A stretch of 62,754 nucleotides of DNA from Thermoanaerobaculaceae bacterium (GCA_013388425.1 JACADV010000073.1:1-62754), one strand, 5' to 3'. Shown: positions 1-9,610, numbered from the stretch's first letter. The notes: generated by a model from the sequence alone, not told the origin. Numbers and translations: made by a program.

Positions 1-2446
1 CCCGCTCGGCTGCAGCCAGGCGCTCGCGGGTCACTGCCACCACGCTGTGGGCGCGCTCGGCCGCGGCCGTGGCAGCGGCCGCCGCCCCGCGTGCCGCTTC
101 CGCCTGCTGGCCCAGCTCCTCCGCCGTGCGTTCCATCTCCTCCACCCGCTGGGCGAGGCGCTCCGCCTCCTCCTGGGCGGCGTGCAGGCGGGTGGCGAGG
201 GCTTCCAGCTCCTGGGTGAGACGGGTCTCCTCTGCACCCAGGGCTTCCAGTTCGCGCTCCAGCCGCTGCCGTTCGCGGTGCCGCGCCTCGCACAGCGAGC
301 GGGCTGCCGCTGCTGCCGCGGCGGCGCGCCGCCCCTCTTCCTCGCGCTGGCCCAGCTCCGCCTCCAACGTCTCCAGGCGCTCGGCGAGGGTTGCGAGTTG
401 GGCTGTGAGGTTCTCCTCCTCTACCCCTGTTTGCTGCTCGGCGGCCAGGGCCTCTCGGTGCCGGGCCCGCAGTTCCAAGAGCCCTGCGCCGGCGCTTGGG
501 CCCCCGGCCAGGGTGACGCGCGTGCCGCGCCGGCGGCCACGCTCGGGCAGGACGAGGACGAGGTCGGGGTCTTCGGCAGCGAGGGTTGCAGCGTGCGCGG
601 CGCTCTCGGCCGTGGCGGCTCGGGGCAGGGCGCGGGAGAGCCACGGGAGGTCGCGCTCCGCCACCCGGGCGGCGGCCAGCAGGGGCGAGGGCCTGGCCGG
701 CAGAGAGCGGTCCGCCACCACCGCTTCGACGCGGCCTTCGAGGCGGTCGAGGGCAGCGAACAGGTGCTGGAGGGTTTCCTCGTCGGCCAGCACTGGCAGC
801 GAGAGGAGCTCCCCGAAGGCGCGGTCGAAGAGGGGAGCCAGCTCGGGCGGTGGGTCGAGGAAATCGGCCACGGTTCCTATGACGGCCTCCTGGCGCAGCA
901 CGCGCGCAAGGGCCTGGGGGAGGGTGCGCGCCGTCTGGAGTTGGCGCTCGAGGGCCTCCCGCTCGTGGCGGGCCTGCCAGCGGGCGTGGGCCGCTGCATC
1001 GCGAAGGCGCGCCACCTCGGCCCTCTGCGCCTTGAGCTGGGCGTGGCGCCGGCGCGTCTCCTCCTGGGCCGCCTCGGCAGCGTGCAGCGCCGCCTCTGCC
1101 TCGGCCGCCTGGCGGGCCGCCTCCTCCTCGGACGTGCCCAAGGTGCCCAGGTGGGTGCGCAGTCGCGCTGCCTCTGCTTGCAGGCGCCGCAGCTGGAAGC
1201 GGCTCTGTTCGTGCTCCACCTCGAGGCGGTGCACCTGCGCCCGTGCTTCGCTTGCAACGGCAAGGGCCTGCAACAAATGGCGGCGTTGCTCCTCCGCCCC
1301 CGCCACCACGCGCGTGGCCTCGGCCGCAGCGGCCGCTGCTGCCGCTTGGGCGGCGTCGCTGGCTGCCTGCGCCGCCTCCAGCTGGCTGCGCGTCGTGGCC
1401 AGGGCCCCTGTCAAGGTTTCGGCACGCACCTCCAGCTCGCGCCGCTGCGCCTCCATGCTGGCAATTTCCGTTGCCGCCCTGGCAACGCTGGCGAGAGCGT
1501 CCTCCACCTCGCGGCGTGCCGCCGCCTCTTCCGCCTCGCAGCGCACCGCTGCTGCCTGGGCCTCGGCCTCTTCGCGGCGGGCGGCGGCGAGCGCTTCGTG
1601 GCAGCGGTCCAGGACACCCCGCGCCTGCTCCAGGCGCGCGCCCGCCTCGGCGAGCCGTGCGGCCTCCGCCGCCTCCTGCTCCGTGGCCTCTGCCACAGCT
1701 CGCTCGCGCTCCTCCAGGCGGCGGGACGCTGCCTGGCGGCGCCCGGCCAGGAGGGCCGAGCGGGTCGCCACCAGCTGGTCGCGCAGCTCGAAGTAGCGCT
1801 CTGTCTGGCGGGCCTGCTTGCGCACCGCCTCCAGGGAACGGCGGATCTCGTTGCTCACATCCACGATCCGCACCAGGTTGGCGCGGGTTTCGGCAAGCCT
1901 GAGCTCGGCCTCGTGGCGTCGGGCCCGGAAACGGGTGATGCCGGCCGCCTCTTCGAAGAGGGCGCGGCGCTCGTTGGCGCGCAGCGACAGGACCTGGCCG
2001 ATGCGGCCCTGTTCGATGACGGCGTAAGCACGGGTGCCCAGGCCGGCGTCGAAGAGCGCGTCCATCACATCCTTGAGGCGCACCTTGCGGCCGTGGAGGC
2101 GGTACTCCGAGGTGCCGTCGCGAAAGACCCTCCGGCTCACCTCCAGGACCCCGCCGGTGGAGACCCAGCGGCCGTCGCTGGAGGAGATGGTGATGGCCAC
2201 CTCGGCCGCCCCCAGGGGGGGGCGGTTGGGGGAGCCGGCGAAGATCACCTCCGCCATGGACTGCGAGCGGAGGAGGCGGGCGGACTGCTCCCCCAGTACC
2301 CAGGCAATGGCGTCGGAGATGTTCGACTTGCCGGCGCCGTTGGGTCCGACGATGGCAATGAGCGAGCCGGGGAACGGCAGCTCCACCCGGCCTGCAAAGG
2401 ACTTGAAGCCTTCCATCACGAGCCGGGTGAGTCGGAGCGTGGCCAT
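1..2446 (-). CDS. smc: Chromosome segregation ATPase SMC (5' part; 3' end outside window)
   Basis: This is the N-terminal ~815 residues of an SMC protein, the ATPase core of the condensin that organises and segregates chromosomes. The first ~170 residues form the N-terminal head: MATLRLTRLVMEGFKSF, Walker A GPNGAGKSN near residue 33, then the Q-loop region with AVIEQGRIGQVL and FEEAAGITRFR. From about residue 170 to the window edge the protein is an Ala/Arg/Glu-rich coiled coil interrupted by the hinge, matching the known SMC order. The Walker B/signature head is missing because the gene runs off the left edge. The start at 2446 directly precedes the conserved strand and no better start exists upstream before the amrS stop at 2481. 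No Shine-Dalgarno sequence is visible; an extended -10-like TGG-TACCAT lies 13 bases upstream. Family assignment is firm. Confidence 0.95.
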   Translation of the reverse strand, partial: MATLRLTRLVMEGFKSFAGRVELPFPGSLIAIVGPNGAGKSNISDAIAWVLGEQSARLLRSQSMAEVIFAGSPNRPPLGAAEVAITISSSDGRWVSTGGVLEVSRRVFRDGTSEYRLHGRKVRLKDVMDALFDAGLGTRAYAVIEQGRIGQVLSLRANERRALFEEAAGITRFRARRHEAELRLAETRANLVRIVDVSNEIRRSLEAVRKQARQTERYFELRDQLVATRSALLAGRRQAASRRLEERERAVAEATEQEAAEAARLAEAGARLEQARGVLDRCHEALAAARREEAEAQAAAVRCEAEEAAARREVEDALASVARAATEIASMEAQRRELEVRAETLTGALATTRSQLEAAQAASDAAQAAAAAAAAEATRVVAGAEEQRRHLLQALAVASEARAQVHRLEVEHEQSRFQLRRLQAEAARLRTHLGTLGTSEEEAARQAAEAEAALHAAEAAQEETRRRHAQLKAQRAEVARLRDAAAHARWQARHEREALERQLQTARTLPQALARVLRQEAVIGTVADFLDPPPELAPLFDRAFGELLSLPVLADEETLQHLFAALDRLEGRVEAVVADRSLPARPSPLLAAARVAERDLPWLSRALPRAATAESAAHAATLAAEDPDLVLVLPERGRRRGTRVTLAGGPSAGAGLLELRARHREALAAEQQTGVEEENLTAQLATLAERLETLEAELGQREEEGRRAAAAAAAARSLCEARHRERQRLERELEALGAEETRLTQELEALATRLHAAQEEAERLAQRVEEMERTAEELGQQAEAARGAAAAATAAAERAHSVVAVTRERLAAAER

Positions 2447-2459
2447 GTTCGAGGGGCGG

Positions 2460-2468
2460 ATGGTACCA
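2460..2468 (-). promoter_or_regulatory. Putative extended -10 element of smc
   Basis: On the minus strand TGG-TACCAT ends 13 bases before the smc start codon. Transcription would begin about 6 bases before the ATG, giving a near-leaderless message. No -35 hexamer is evident. Supported only by motif and position. Confidence 0.35.
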
Positions 2469-2480
2469 CCGCGTGGGGTC

Positions 2481-3545
2481 TCAGGAGCTCCGCTGCCGGC
2501 CCTCGCCCCACACCCCCGCAACCCTCGTGCCGCAGTTGGGGCAACGGCCGTCACTGCCCAGCCGGCAGCGCAGCACGGCAAAACCGCGGCGCTCCACCAG
2601 CGTCTTGCGGCAGTGGGGGCAACGGGTGTGCTCCAGATCGCCCACGCTTCCCGGAAGGTTGCCCGCGTACACGAAGCGCAGCCCGGCCTGGCGCCCCCGC
2701 TGGGCAGCCCGCAGGAGGGTGGCGACCGGCGTGGGCGGCGTGCTGTGCCAGCGGTACTCGGGGCGGAACGCGGTGACGTGCCAGGGGAGGTCGGGGGAGA
2801 TGCCGGCGAGGAACGAGGCGATGTCGTCGAGTTCGGCATCGGTGTCGTTGCAACCCGGCACCACCAGGGTCACCACCTCCACCCAAATCCCCCGGGCAAC
2901 GGCAGCAGCAATGGTCTCGGTGACCGCTGCCAACCGCCCCCCCAGCGACCGGTACGTCGCCTCGCGGAACCCCTTGAGATCGATCTTCAGGGCGTCCAGG
3001 CGCGGGGCGAGGAAGTCCAGCACCTCGGTGGTGGCGTAACCGTTGGAGACGAAGCTGGTCCGCAAGCCTGCCTGGCGCGCGAGGGTGAAGATGTCGGCGG
3101 CCCACTCGGTCGTGATGAGCGGCTCGTTGTACGTGCTGGTCACCACCGTGCACCCGGTGTCGAGAGCGGCCCGCACCAGACTCTCCGGAGTGATGCGGGA
3201 GACGGGGGCACCGGCGCGCTCATCGTGCCCCACCTGGGAGGTGACCCAGTTCTGGCAGAAGGGGCAGCGGAAGTTGCACCCCAGCATGCCGAAGGAGAGG
3301 GCCCGAGCTCCCGGCAGGAAGTGGAAGAACGGCTTCTTTTCGATGGGGTCCACCGCCACCCCCGCCGCGTACCCCCAGGGGACCCGCAGCGCCTCCCCCT
3401 CCCGGCGGCGCACCTGACAGATCCCTCGGGCGCCCTCCGCGAGCTTGCAGCGGTGGGCGCAGGCCACGCAGACCAGCTTGCCGGAGGGGTGGGGCCGGGC
3501 CAGCTCGGCGCGGGTCGCCGCCGGATACTCCAGCTCTCCTGCCAC
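2481..3545 (-). CDS. amrS: AmmeMemoRadiSam-type radical SAM enzyme (AmrS-like)
   Basis: A 354-residue radical SAM protein of the AmrS/PflA-like family found in AMMECR1-MEMO-radical SAM systems. Visible marks: an N-terminal cysteine cluster (Cys26, 29, 33, 43), the family signature DPIEKKPFFHFLPG, and the [4Fe-4S]/SAM motif CNFRCPFC (Cys90, 94, 97). The C-terminus carries two further Cys pairs (CPHC ... CPNC), a likely zinc ribbon or auxiliary cluster. The substrate of this family is not established. No AMMECR1 or MEMO gene lies beside it, so here it is an orphan. The open frame extends far upstream through aroA, but the family N-terminus fits a GTG at 3545. That start is supported by TTGCCA, 17 bases, CACACT and then 6 bases to the GTG. 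The exact start is uncertain; the family is secure. Confidence 0.85.
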   Translation of the reverse strand: MAGELEYPAATRAELARPHPSGKLVCVACAHRCKLAEGARGICQVRRREGEALRVPWGYAAGVAVDPIEKKPFFHFLPGARALSFGMLGCNFRCPFCQNWVTSQVGHDERAGAPVSRITPESLVRAALDTGCTVVTSTYNEPLITTEWAADIFTLARQAGLRTSFVSNGYATTEVLDFLAPRLDALKIDLKGFREATYRSLGGRLAAVTETIAAAVARGIWVEVVTLVVPGCNDTDAELDDIASFLAGISPDLPWHVTAFRPEYRWHSTPPTPVATLLRAAQRGRQAGLRFVYAGNLPGSVGDLEHTRCPHCRKTLVERRGFAVLRCRLGSDGRCPNCGTRVAGVWGEGRQRSS

Positions 3546-3551
3546 GCTTCC

Positions 3552-3580
3552 AGTGTGGGGCGTTGTCTTGACGATGGCAA
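3552..3580 (-). promoter_or_regulatory. Putative amrS promoter (leaderless)
   Basis: On the minus strand TTGCCA (3580-3575) and CACACT (3557-3552) are separated by 17 bases, and the GTG of amrS follows CACACT after 6 bases. The -35 matches consensus at 5 of 6; the -10 is weak. It interleaves with the aroA promoter on the other strand. Confidence 0.4.
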
Positions 3581-3596
3581 GGGCGGCCGTCACAAT
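3568..3596 (+). promoter_or_regulatory. Putative aroA promoter
   Basis: TTGACG (3568-3573), a 17-base spacer and CACAAT (3591-3596) would start transcription near 3603, about 10 bases before the aroA ATG. The -35 hexamer lies inside the spacer of the amrS promoter on the opposite strand. Confidence 0.4.
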
Positions 3597-3612
3597 CGGC
3601 GCCGGGACGCCA

Positions 3613-4908
3613 ATGCAGCAAGAGCAAGAGGTGCGGGTGGCGCCGTGTGGTCGGTCGGGTTTTGGCGGCCGAATCCTCGTGCCACCCTCCAAGAGTGTGA
3701 CGCAGCGGGCGGTGGTGGCGGCAGCCTTGGCGCCGCCTTCGCTGGTGCGCCGGCCGCTCGACGCCGAGGATCCGCGCCTGCTCGTGGCAGCCCTGCAAAC
3801 CGCCGGGTTTCGCCTCGCCTGGGAGGGGGATGTGGTGCGCTCGCAGGGGTGGCACCCCGTGGAGCGTGGCGAGCTGTTCCTGGGCAACAACGGGACTGGC
3901 GTGCGCTTCCTGCTCGCCCAGCTCGCCGCCACCCCCGGCAGCTGGCGGCTGGACGGGACGGGGCGCCTGCGAGAGCGGCCGGTCGCCCCCCTGGTGGCCG
4001 CGTTGCTCCAGCTGGGCGCTCGCATTGCGGCTGCCGACCCCAGCCAGGGGGGAGCCGCGCCGGCCCTGCCGTTGGAGATCGTGGGCGGGGGGGTGCGGGG
4101 TGGGGAGGTGACGCTGGATGCCGCGGTCTCCAGCCAGTTCGTCTCGGCGCTCATGTTGCTGGCCCCCCGCCTGCCGGGGGGCCTCACCATCCGCTTGGCT
4201 GCGCCGCCCACCTCGCGGCCTTACCTGGAACTTACCGCGGAGGTGCTGGCTCGGTTTGGTGCGCAGGTCGCCTGGCGCGGGCCGCTGGAACTTGTGGTGC
4301 CGGGGGGTGGGCTCGAACCCGCGGTGTTCGAGGTGGAGGGGGACTGGTCCGCCGCGGCGTTTCCAATGGCTGCCGCTGCCCTCACCGGGGGAACCGTGGA
4401 GGTGGTGGGGGTACGCCGGGACTCGCGCCAGGGCGATGCCGCCATCGTCCGGCTGCTGGAAGGGATCGGCTGCTCGGTGACGGCCAGCGAGGAGGGGGTG
4501 CGGGTGGCCGGGCCGGCCACGCGCCCGCTGGTGGCCTCGCTGCGGGATACCCCTGACCTCTTTCCGCCGCTGGCGGTGGTGGCAGCCGTGGTGGGTGGGC
4601 GGCTCGAGGGACTGTCCGGACTTGCCGTCAAGGAGAGCGACCGTCTGGCAGTGATGACCGAGCTGCTGCAGCGCCTGGGGTTTGCCGTCTCGGCACAGGG
4701 GGGGAGTTTCCGCGCCGATGCCGCTCCACCCCCCGCCCGAGCGCCGGCAGAGCCGCTCTCGCCAGCGGATGACCATCGCGTAGCCATGGCGCTGGCGGTG
4801 GCGGGCAGCGTCATCCCCCACCTGCGCGTGGCCAAAGCGGGGTGCGTGGCCAAATCGTGGCCCCGGTTCTGGGAGCAATGGGAGACCCTGTTTCCGAGAT
4901 CCGCGTGA
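3613..4908 (+). CDS. aroA: 3-phosphoshikimate 1-carboxyvinyltransferase (EPSP synthase)
   Basis: A 431-residue EPSP synthase, the sixth step of the shikimate pathway, joining shikimate-3-phosphate and phosphoenolpyruvate. Family landmarks appear in order: [10 protein letters not shown] near the N-terminus, [13 protein letters not shown] (the usual GNAGT region, here with NNGTG), [30 protein letters not shown] and [13 protein letters not shown]. Length is typical. The ATG at 3613 puts the first conserved strand in register; in-frame ATG 3574 and GTG 3631 are alternatives. The gene stands alone on the plus strand, diverges from amrS, and its last 31 bases overlap the start of the sigma-54 regulator, so that gene may be translationally coupled to it. 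No other shikimate genes are nearby. Confidence 0.92.
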   Translation: MQQEQEVRVAPCGRSGFGGRILVPPSKSVTQRAVVAAALAPPSLVRRPLDAEDPRLLVAALQTAGFRLAWEGDVVRSQGWHPVERGELFLGNNGTGVRFLLAQLAATPGSWRLDGTGRLRERPVAPLVAALLQLGARIAAADPSQGGAAPALPLEIVGGGVRGGEVTLDAAVSSQFVSALMLLAPRLPGGLTIRLAAPPTSRPYLELTAEVLARFGAQVAWRGPLELVVPGGGLEPAVFEVEGDWSAAAFPMAAAALTGGTVEVVGVRRDSRQGDAAIVRLLEGIGCSVTASEEGVRVAGPATRPLVASLRDTPDLFPPLAVVAAVVGGRLEGLSGLAVKESDRLAVMTELLQRLGFAVSAQGGSFRADAAPPPARAPAEPLSPADDHRVAMALAVAGSVIPHLRVAKAGCVAKSWPRFWEQWETLFPRSA

Positions 4909-7900
4909 GGGTGCGGCGCGAGCTGGCGGCACGGCTTGCTGCCCTCCTCGCCTGGGACGCCCCCTTCCTGCCCGAGGTGGTGGGCGTGGAGGGAGAGGGG
5001 GACGGCGTGTGCCTCGCCTGCCGGGCGCGCGGCGCGCCGCTGGCGGCGGTTGCCGACTGGCCGCGAGGGGCCCGTACCGCCACCCTCCTGCAGCTGGTGG
5101 CTTGCGCCACCTTCCTCGTCGAGCGGGGCTTCTTGCCGTTGCGCGGGGTGTTGCGCCGCGCCCGCGTGGAGCGGACGAGCGGGGGGGTACACCTGCGCCT
5201 GGCCACACCGCCGCTGCTGCGCGCCGAGGAGGTGCACACCTCGGCGCGTCTGCGCACCGTGGTGCGGGCCGAGGAGGGGCTCCTGGGCCGCGTCCTGATG
5301 CCGCTGGTCAAGACACTGCTGCCGGAGAGGTTCTCGCGCCTGGCGGCGGCGCTGGAGCGCTGCGCCCCCTGGGAGGTGGGGCCGGTCCTGGTGGCAGAGC
5401 TGTTGGCGGACAAGGGTGCCAGCACGCTGCTCTCCCACCCGGCTGGGAAGGGCCGGGCGCTGTGGGCGCGGCAGTTCCGGATCCCCGAGGCGGGTACCTA
5501 CTGGGTGGAGGGGGAAGAACTTCTGGAACCGCTGGCGGCAGCGGCCCGCCTCGCCGCGGCCGCCAGCGGACGTGGGCTGCGCCTGCGCACGGGGCTCGTG
5601 GACGAGGAGGAGGCAGCACGGGAAGAGGCCGCGGCGGCCATGGCCAACGAGGACAGTACCGTGCTCACCACGATCCCCCTGGAGGGGGCGCGCTGTCTGG
5701 CCCTGGCGGAGGGGGAGTGGCTGTGGCTGCTGGCGCCGCAACCTGCCCGTGCCCACGAGCACCTCCAGGCTGCCCTGGAGCTGGGGCGGGAGCAACCAGC
5801 GGTGGTGCGAGGAGCCCTGGAGGCGGGAGCGGCTACGGCGTTCAGCGAGCCGCCCAGGGCTCCATCGCCCAAGGGGGTGACCCTGGCCTCCTCCTCGGCG
5901 CGGCGCAGCTTGCTCTGGTTGCAGGCAGCCCCGGCGGGGTTGACGGGAGAGGAACTTGCCGCGCTGGGGAGCGGGCAGGAGCGCACCCTGGCGGAACTGG
6001 TGCGGCTCGGTCTGGCGTACCGGCGAGAGGGGGTCTGGTACGCGGTGTCCCCGGCCGTGGCGGGGGATGGGCAGCGACTGATGGAGATGGCCCACCAGCT
6101 TTCCCCCGAATCCCCCCGGCGCCTGCTCGCCCGGGCGCTGGCCCTGGACGAGTGGACGCACCTCGCCCGTTGGTGCCAGGAGCGACTGGACGAGGGACAC
6201 GCCCGCGAGGTCCACGCCCTGCTGCGGGCAGCCCCGGTGGCGGCGCGGTTGCCCCAGCTTGCCGCCGAGGCGGCGCTGCAGCTCGGCAGACTCGCCGAGG
6301 CCGAGGCGTGGCTGGAGAGTGTCCCGCCCGGCGAGAGGGACACCACCTGGCACCTCTTGCGCGCCTGGTGGGCGGTGGCCAGCAACGTGCCGGAGGGCGC
6401 CCGGGAGGCGGTGGATGAAGTGCAGGTAGAGGGGCTTGCCAGGCGGCTGGCAGCCCGCGCTGCGTGGGTGCGCGCGCAGCTCGCGTTCCTGCGCGGCAAC
6501 CGGGAGGAGGAGCGGCGGTACTTCCAAGAGGCAGCCCGGCTTGCGCCCCGCTCTGTCCCCGATGCGGTGGCAGAGGTGGCAGTTGGCGCGGGGCACGGCG
6601 CCCTGCGGCGGGCCCGCGCCGCCCTGGTGGGGGTATGGAGCGGCGACACCGTTGCGACGGTGCTCTACACCCTGGCGGCACGCGCCTGGTTCGCGGGGCA
6701 CTACCGCGCCGCCGGGACCGCCCTGCGAGCCGCTTTGCGCCTGGCCACCGGCCACAACCCCAAGCTGTTGGGAGAGATCCACGCCGATCTGGGCGCTGCG
6801 GCGCTGCAGGCGGAGCGGCCCGAGGCGGCGGAACGGCACCTGCTCCTGGCCGAGCAGTGGCTCGAGCGCGCCGGCTCCCGCCGCGCCACCACCGTGGTGC
6901 GGTTCAACCGGGCCGTCATCGCCAACGATCTCTTGGACTGGCGCCGCTCGCGCCAGCTGGTGGTATCGGCCCGGACGATGCGGGGAGGCGGGGAAGGGGT
7001 TTCCTCGATCCTGGAGGATCTGGAGCTGGTGCGGTGCGACCTCGTGCGAGGCGAGGTGGAGGCGGTGGCCGCTGCCCTCGCCAGAATTGAAGGGGCAGCC
7101 CGGGCGGTGAGCGAGCGGGTGGGCCTGGTGGAGGCGGTGGCCGCTCTGCGGGGGTACCTGGCCCTGGCGAGGGGGGACGTGGAGGGTGCCGAGACCTGTG
7201 CTGCCGGGGCCGACGAGGGGGACCGGGAACTGCTCCTGGCCGTGGTGCAGGCTGCCCGGGGGGGGGTCCCGGCGCGGGAGCTGCCGCGGCGCTGGGGTGT
7301 GGCAGTGACGGCCCGACTGCTCGCCCACTGGGTGCGGGGGGAAGAGGAGGTGGCACGGCAGGAGCTGGCCCGCTCCCTGGCCACTTCCCCGCGCGAGGCA
7401 GCGGTGGGGTTTGCCCGTTTCGTGGCGTGCCTGGGGCGGCGGGGGGAGCGTCTCCCCGCCCCATGGTCGGGGCTGCGGGTGGAGGCGGAGCGGGTGCTGG
7501 ACGGGGCGGGGCTCGACGGCTGGGCGGGCCGCCTGCGCCGCCAGTTGGGGCCGGATCCGCTGGAGGTGGTGCGCGCCCTGGACGGCGTGCTGGGGGCTGG
7601 CAGCGACGCGCTCGCCGCGGCACGCCTGGAGCGCCTGTGCCGGGCGCTGGAAGTGGAAGGGCTGCGCGTGTCGCTGCCGGGTGGTCCCACGGTGCAGGTG
7701 GGTGCACCGGCTGGCGAGGGGGAGGAGCTTACCCTTTTCGGGGTGACCGCGGTCGCGAGCGGCCGCCCCTCGGAGGTAGCACGGGCAGCGCTGCTGCTGG
7801 TGCTGCGGCAAGTGCCGCTGCTGCTGGGCGCGGGCGAACCCGCCTCCCGCGGTGGGGGATCGAACCTGTTGGGTGCGAGTCGGGCGCTGGCCCGCGTCCG

Positions 7901-8792
7901 CGAGGAGATCGCTCGCTGGGCGCCGCTGCCCGCTCCCGTCCTGATCACCGGCGAGCCCGGCACGGGCAAGGAGGTAGTGGCGCGAGAGCTCCACCGCGAG
8001 AGCGGCCGGCGCGGCGAGTTCATTGCCGTGAACTGCGCCGGCATCCCCGCCACGCTGTTGGAGTCGGAGCTGTTCGGGGTGGCGCGGGGGGCGTTCACGG
8101 GCGCCGACCGCGACCGAGGTGGGCTCGTGGAGGCGGCGGAGGGCGGCACCTTGTTCCTGGACGAGGTGGGCGAACTCCCGGTGGAGCTGCAGGGGAAGCT
8201 GCTGCGCCTGCTGCAGGAGCGGGAGGTCCGGCGCGTGGGGGCCACGAGCGCGCGGCGGGTAGACGTGCGCTTCGTGGCGGCCACCAACCGCGATCTGGCC
8301 GCTGCCATTGCCGCCGGTTCGTTCCGGCAGGATCTCTACTACCGCCTGGCCTACGCGGTGATTGCCGTGCCCCCGCTGCGGGAACGTCCCGAGGACATCG
8401 AAGCGCTGGCGGTGCACTTCACCGCCGAGCTGGCGCGCACCTTCCAGCGGCCCGGGGTGCGCCTCTCCGCCGCCGCCCTGGCCCGTCTCCGGCAGGGGCA
8501 GTGGCCCGGCAACGTGCGGGAGCTGGAGTCGTGCCTGGCGCGCGCGGTGGCGGCGGCACGGCCCGGGGAGGTGTTGGGTCCCGACCGCTTTGCCGATGTG
8601 GTGGGGCGGCAACGGTCGGAACTGCCCCCCTGGGCAGAGGCCCTGGCGGCGTTCCGGCGCAGCTACTTTGCCGACCTCTTGGCGGAGACCGGGGGAAATC
8701 GCTCGGCGGCGGCGCGGCGGGCCGGCATCTCCCGGCAAACCCTCCTCTACCACCTCCGGGAGCTCGGCCTCCTCGGGCGTGGGGAGGCGTGA
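4878..8792 (+). CDS. Large sigma-54-dependent activator with degenerate kinase/STAND-like, TPR-like and GAF-like N-terminus
   Basis: A 1304-residue regulator. The C-terminal third is an unmistakable bacterial enhancer-binding protein: Walker A GEPGTGKE at 1025-1032, the sigma-54 contact motif GAFTGA at 1071-1076, Walker [13 protein letters not shown], sensor-I ATNRDL, arginine-finger region FRQDLYYRL and PPLRER, then a Fis-type helix-turn-helix ([22 protein letters not shown]). It should open sigma-54 promoters by ATP hydrolysis. The N-terminal ~1000 residues are odd. Residues 1-150 resemble a decayed protein kinase (no catalytic HRD/DFG), followed by a winged-helix/STAND-like segment without a P-loop, about 400 residues of Ala/Leu/Glu-rich TPR-like helices, and a GAF-like region near 880-990. 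Those four calls are inference from pattern. No receiver domain is seen, so the input is not a simple phosphorelay. The ATG at 4878 overlaps aroA; upstream in-frame ATG 4842 is an alternative. Family certain, signal unknown. Confidence 0.85.
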   Translation: MGDPVSEIRVRVRRELAARLAALLAWDAPFLPEVVGVEGEGDGVCLACRARGAPLAAVADWPRGARTATLLQLVACATFLVERGFLPLRGVLRRARVERTSGGVHLRLATPPLLRAEEVHTSARLRTVVRAEEGLLGRVLMPLVKTLLPERFSRLAAALERCAPWEVGPVLVAELLADKGASTLLSHPAGKGRALWARQFRIPEAGTYWVEGEELLEPLAAAARLAAAASGRGLRLRTGLVDEEEAAREEAAAAMANEDSTVLTTIPLEGARCLALAEGEWLWLLAPQPARAHEHLQAALELGREQPAVVRGALEAGAATAFSEPPRAPSPKGVTLASSSARRSLLWLQAAPAGLTGEELAALGSGQERTLAELVRLGLAYRREGVWYAVSPAVAGDGQRLMEMAHQLSPESPRRLLARALALDEWTHLARWCQERLDEGHAREVHALLRAAPVAARLPQLAAEAALQLGRLAEAEAWLESVPPGERDTTWHLLRAWWAVASNVPEGAREAVDEVQVEGLARRLAARAAWVRAQLAFLRGNREEERRYFQEAARLAPRSVPDAVAEVAVGAGHGALRRARAALVGVWSGDTVATVLYTLAARAWFAGHYRAAGTALRAALRLATGHNPKLLGEIHADLGAAALQAERPEAAERHLLLAEQWLERAGSRRATTVVRFNRAVIANDLLDWRRSRQLVVSARTMRGGGEGVSSILEDLELVRCDLVRGEVEAVAAALARIEGAARAVSERVGLVEAVAALRGYLALARGDVEGAETCAAGADEGDRELLLAVVQAARGGVPARELPRRWGVAVTARLLAHWVRGEEEVARQELARSLATSPREAAVGFARFVACLGRRGERLPAPWSGLRVEAERVLDGAGLDGWAGRLRRQLGPDPLEVVRALDGVLGAGSDALAAARLERLCRALEVEGLRVSLPGGPTVQVGAPAGEGEELTLFGVTAVASGRPSEVARAALLLVLRQVPLLLGAGEPASRGGGSNLLGASRALARVREEIARWAPLPAPVLITGEPGTGKEVVARELHRESGRRGEFIAVNCAGIPATLLESELFGVARGAFTGADRDRGGLVEAAEGGTLFLDEVGELPVELQGKLLRLLQEREVRRVGATSARRVDVRFVAATNRDLAAAIAAGSFRQDLYYRLAYAVIAVPPLRERPEDIEALAVHFTAELARTFQRPGVRLSAAALARLRQGQWPGNVRELESCLARAVAAARPGEVLGPDRFADVVGRQRSELPPWAEALAAFRRSYFADLLAETGGNRSAAARRAGISRQTLLYHLRELGLLGRGEA

Positions 8793-8794
8793 GG

Positions 8795-8800
8795 TACACT
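8795..8800 (+). promoter_or_regulatory. -10-like TACACT directly upstream of the 8808 gene
   Basis: TACACT ends 7 bases before the GTG at 8808 and no Shine-Dalgarno sequence lies between, as expected for a leaderless message. No -35 is recognisable because the upstream bases are still coding. Confidence 0.35.
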
Positions 8801-8807
8801 AGCTGCC

Positions 8808-9503
8808 GTGACACTCTTCCTCCTCCTCGCAGCGCTGGCCGGCGAAGGGCGTCCCCTCACCCTGGCGCCGGGTCAGGGTAACCTCTACACGGCGCACTGG
8901 CGCGACTTCCCCAAGGTGGGCTGGGTTGCCAGTGGGGAACTCCCGGTGAGCTCCTCGCCGCAACTGGCTGGGCCGATGGCCGGGGTGGTGGGGAAGGGGA
9001 GCACCGTCGAGGTGGGGGGGCTGGGCACCCCGGTGCCGCAGCCGGGGTCATTGGGGGTTCTGGAGGAGGTGCTGGTGCTCTCCCTGGGGGAAGGGCCGCT
9101 GCACCGCGCCGGCTACGTACTGGCCCGGGGCGTGGCCGTCTTCGAAACGATCGTCGCGCGCTGCTCCCCCTCGGTGGTGGTCTTTGCCACCGTGGTGGGG
9201 AGCCGGTTCGTGGAGGGGGTCTCCGGCATGGTGCTGGACCTGGAGCTGTGGGTGCGCCGGGGCGACGCCCTCCCCTCCCTGGTGCTGGCGGGGACCAACC
9301 AGCCCCCCCTGGAGACCCTCCCCCTTTCGCGGGGGGCGGCGGTGGCGCTGGGGGGGCAGGTGGTGGTGCTGGACGGTCAGGGATCGCCGGTGTGGCGCTC
9401 GCCGGCGGGGGAGAGCTGGGTGCTCGAAGGGGCCAGCGGGCAGGAGGTGCGTGTCCGCGGGGCGAGCGGCGCGTCTGTAGCCATCGGGGTGCCGATCGAG
9501 TGA
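8808..9503 (+). CDS. Hypothetical secreted protein
   Basis: A 231-residue protein that I do not recognise. It begins with a short hydrophobic stretch (MTLFLLLAALAGEG) that could be a signal peptide, though a positively charged N-region is missing. The rest is rich in Val, Gly and Leu in alternating patterns that look like beta strands, with few charged residues apart from a central region around residues 75-150. It has two mid-protein cysteines at most and no metal or catalytic motif. It follows the sigma-54 regulator by 15 bases on the same strand, so it could be its partner or target, but an own -10-like element sits just upstream of the GTG. Coding is supported by the GC-rich third-position pattern and by the absence of a better frame. 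Function unknown. Confidence 0.6.
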   Translation: MTLFLLLAALAGEGRPLTLAPGQGNLYTAHWRDFPKVGWVASGELPVSSSPQLAGPMAGVVGKGSTVEVGGLGTPVPQPGSLGVLEEVLVLSLGEGPLHRAGYVLARGVAVFETIVARCSPSVVVFATVVGSRFVEGVSGMVLDLELWVRRGDALPSLVLAGTNQPPLETLPLSRGAAVALGGQVVVLDGQGSPVWRSPAGESWVLEGASGQEVRVRGASGASVAIGVPIE

Positions 9504-9511
9504 AAAAGAGG

Positions 9512-9531
9512 GGCGGGTCTTGCGACCCGCC
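9512..9531. terminator. Hairpin after the 8808 gene
   Basis: An 8-bp perfect stem (GGCGGGTC/GACCCGCC) with a TTGC loop starts 8 bases after the stop codon at 9503. No T-run follows on the plus strand. On the minus strand the stem is followed by CTCTTTTT, so it looks more like a minus-strand terminator, though nothing is annotated to need one. It may simply protect the 3' end of the upstream message. Confidence 0.35.
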
Positions 9532-9610
9532 AGGAAGAAGGAGGAGGTTGGATTCGTGCGTTCAGGTCGTGGCCGCGACCCGTTCCGCACGGAAAACCAC
9601 AGCAAGACCC

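Noticed and set aside
47-2776. 909-residue open frame on the plus strand
   Set aside because: It is exactly antisense to smc and the end of amrS. Its composition (Gly/Arg/Leu/Ala with no domain) is the usual mirror of a GC-rich coding strand.
4221-8753. 1510-residue open frame on the minus strand
   Set aside because: Antisense to aroA and the sigma-54 activator, whose catalytic motifs are unambiguous. The minus-strand product is rich in His/Gln/Arg/Pro and has no motif.
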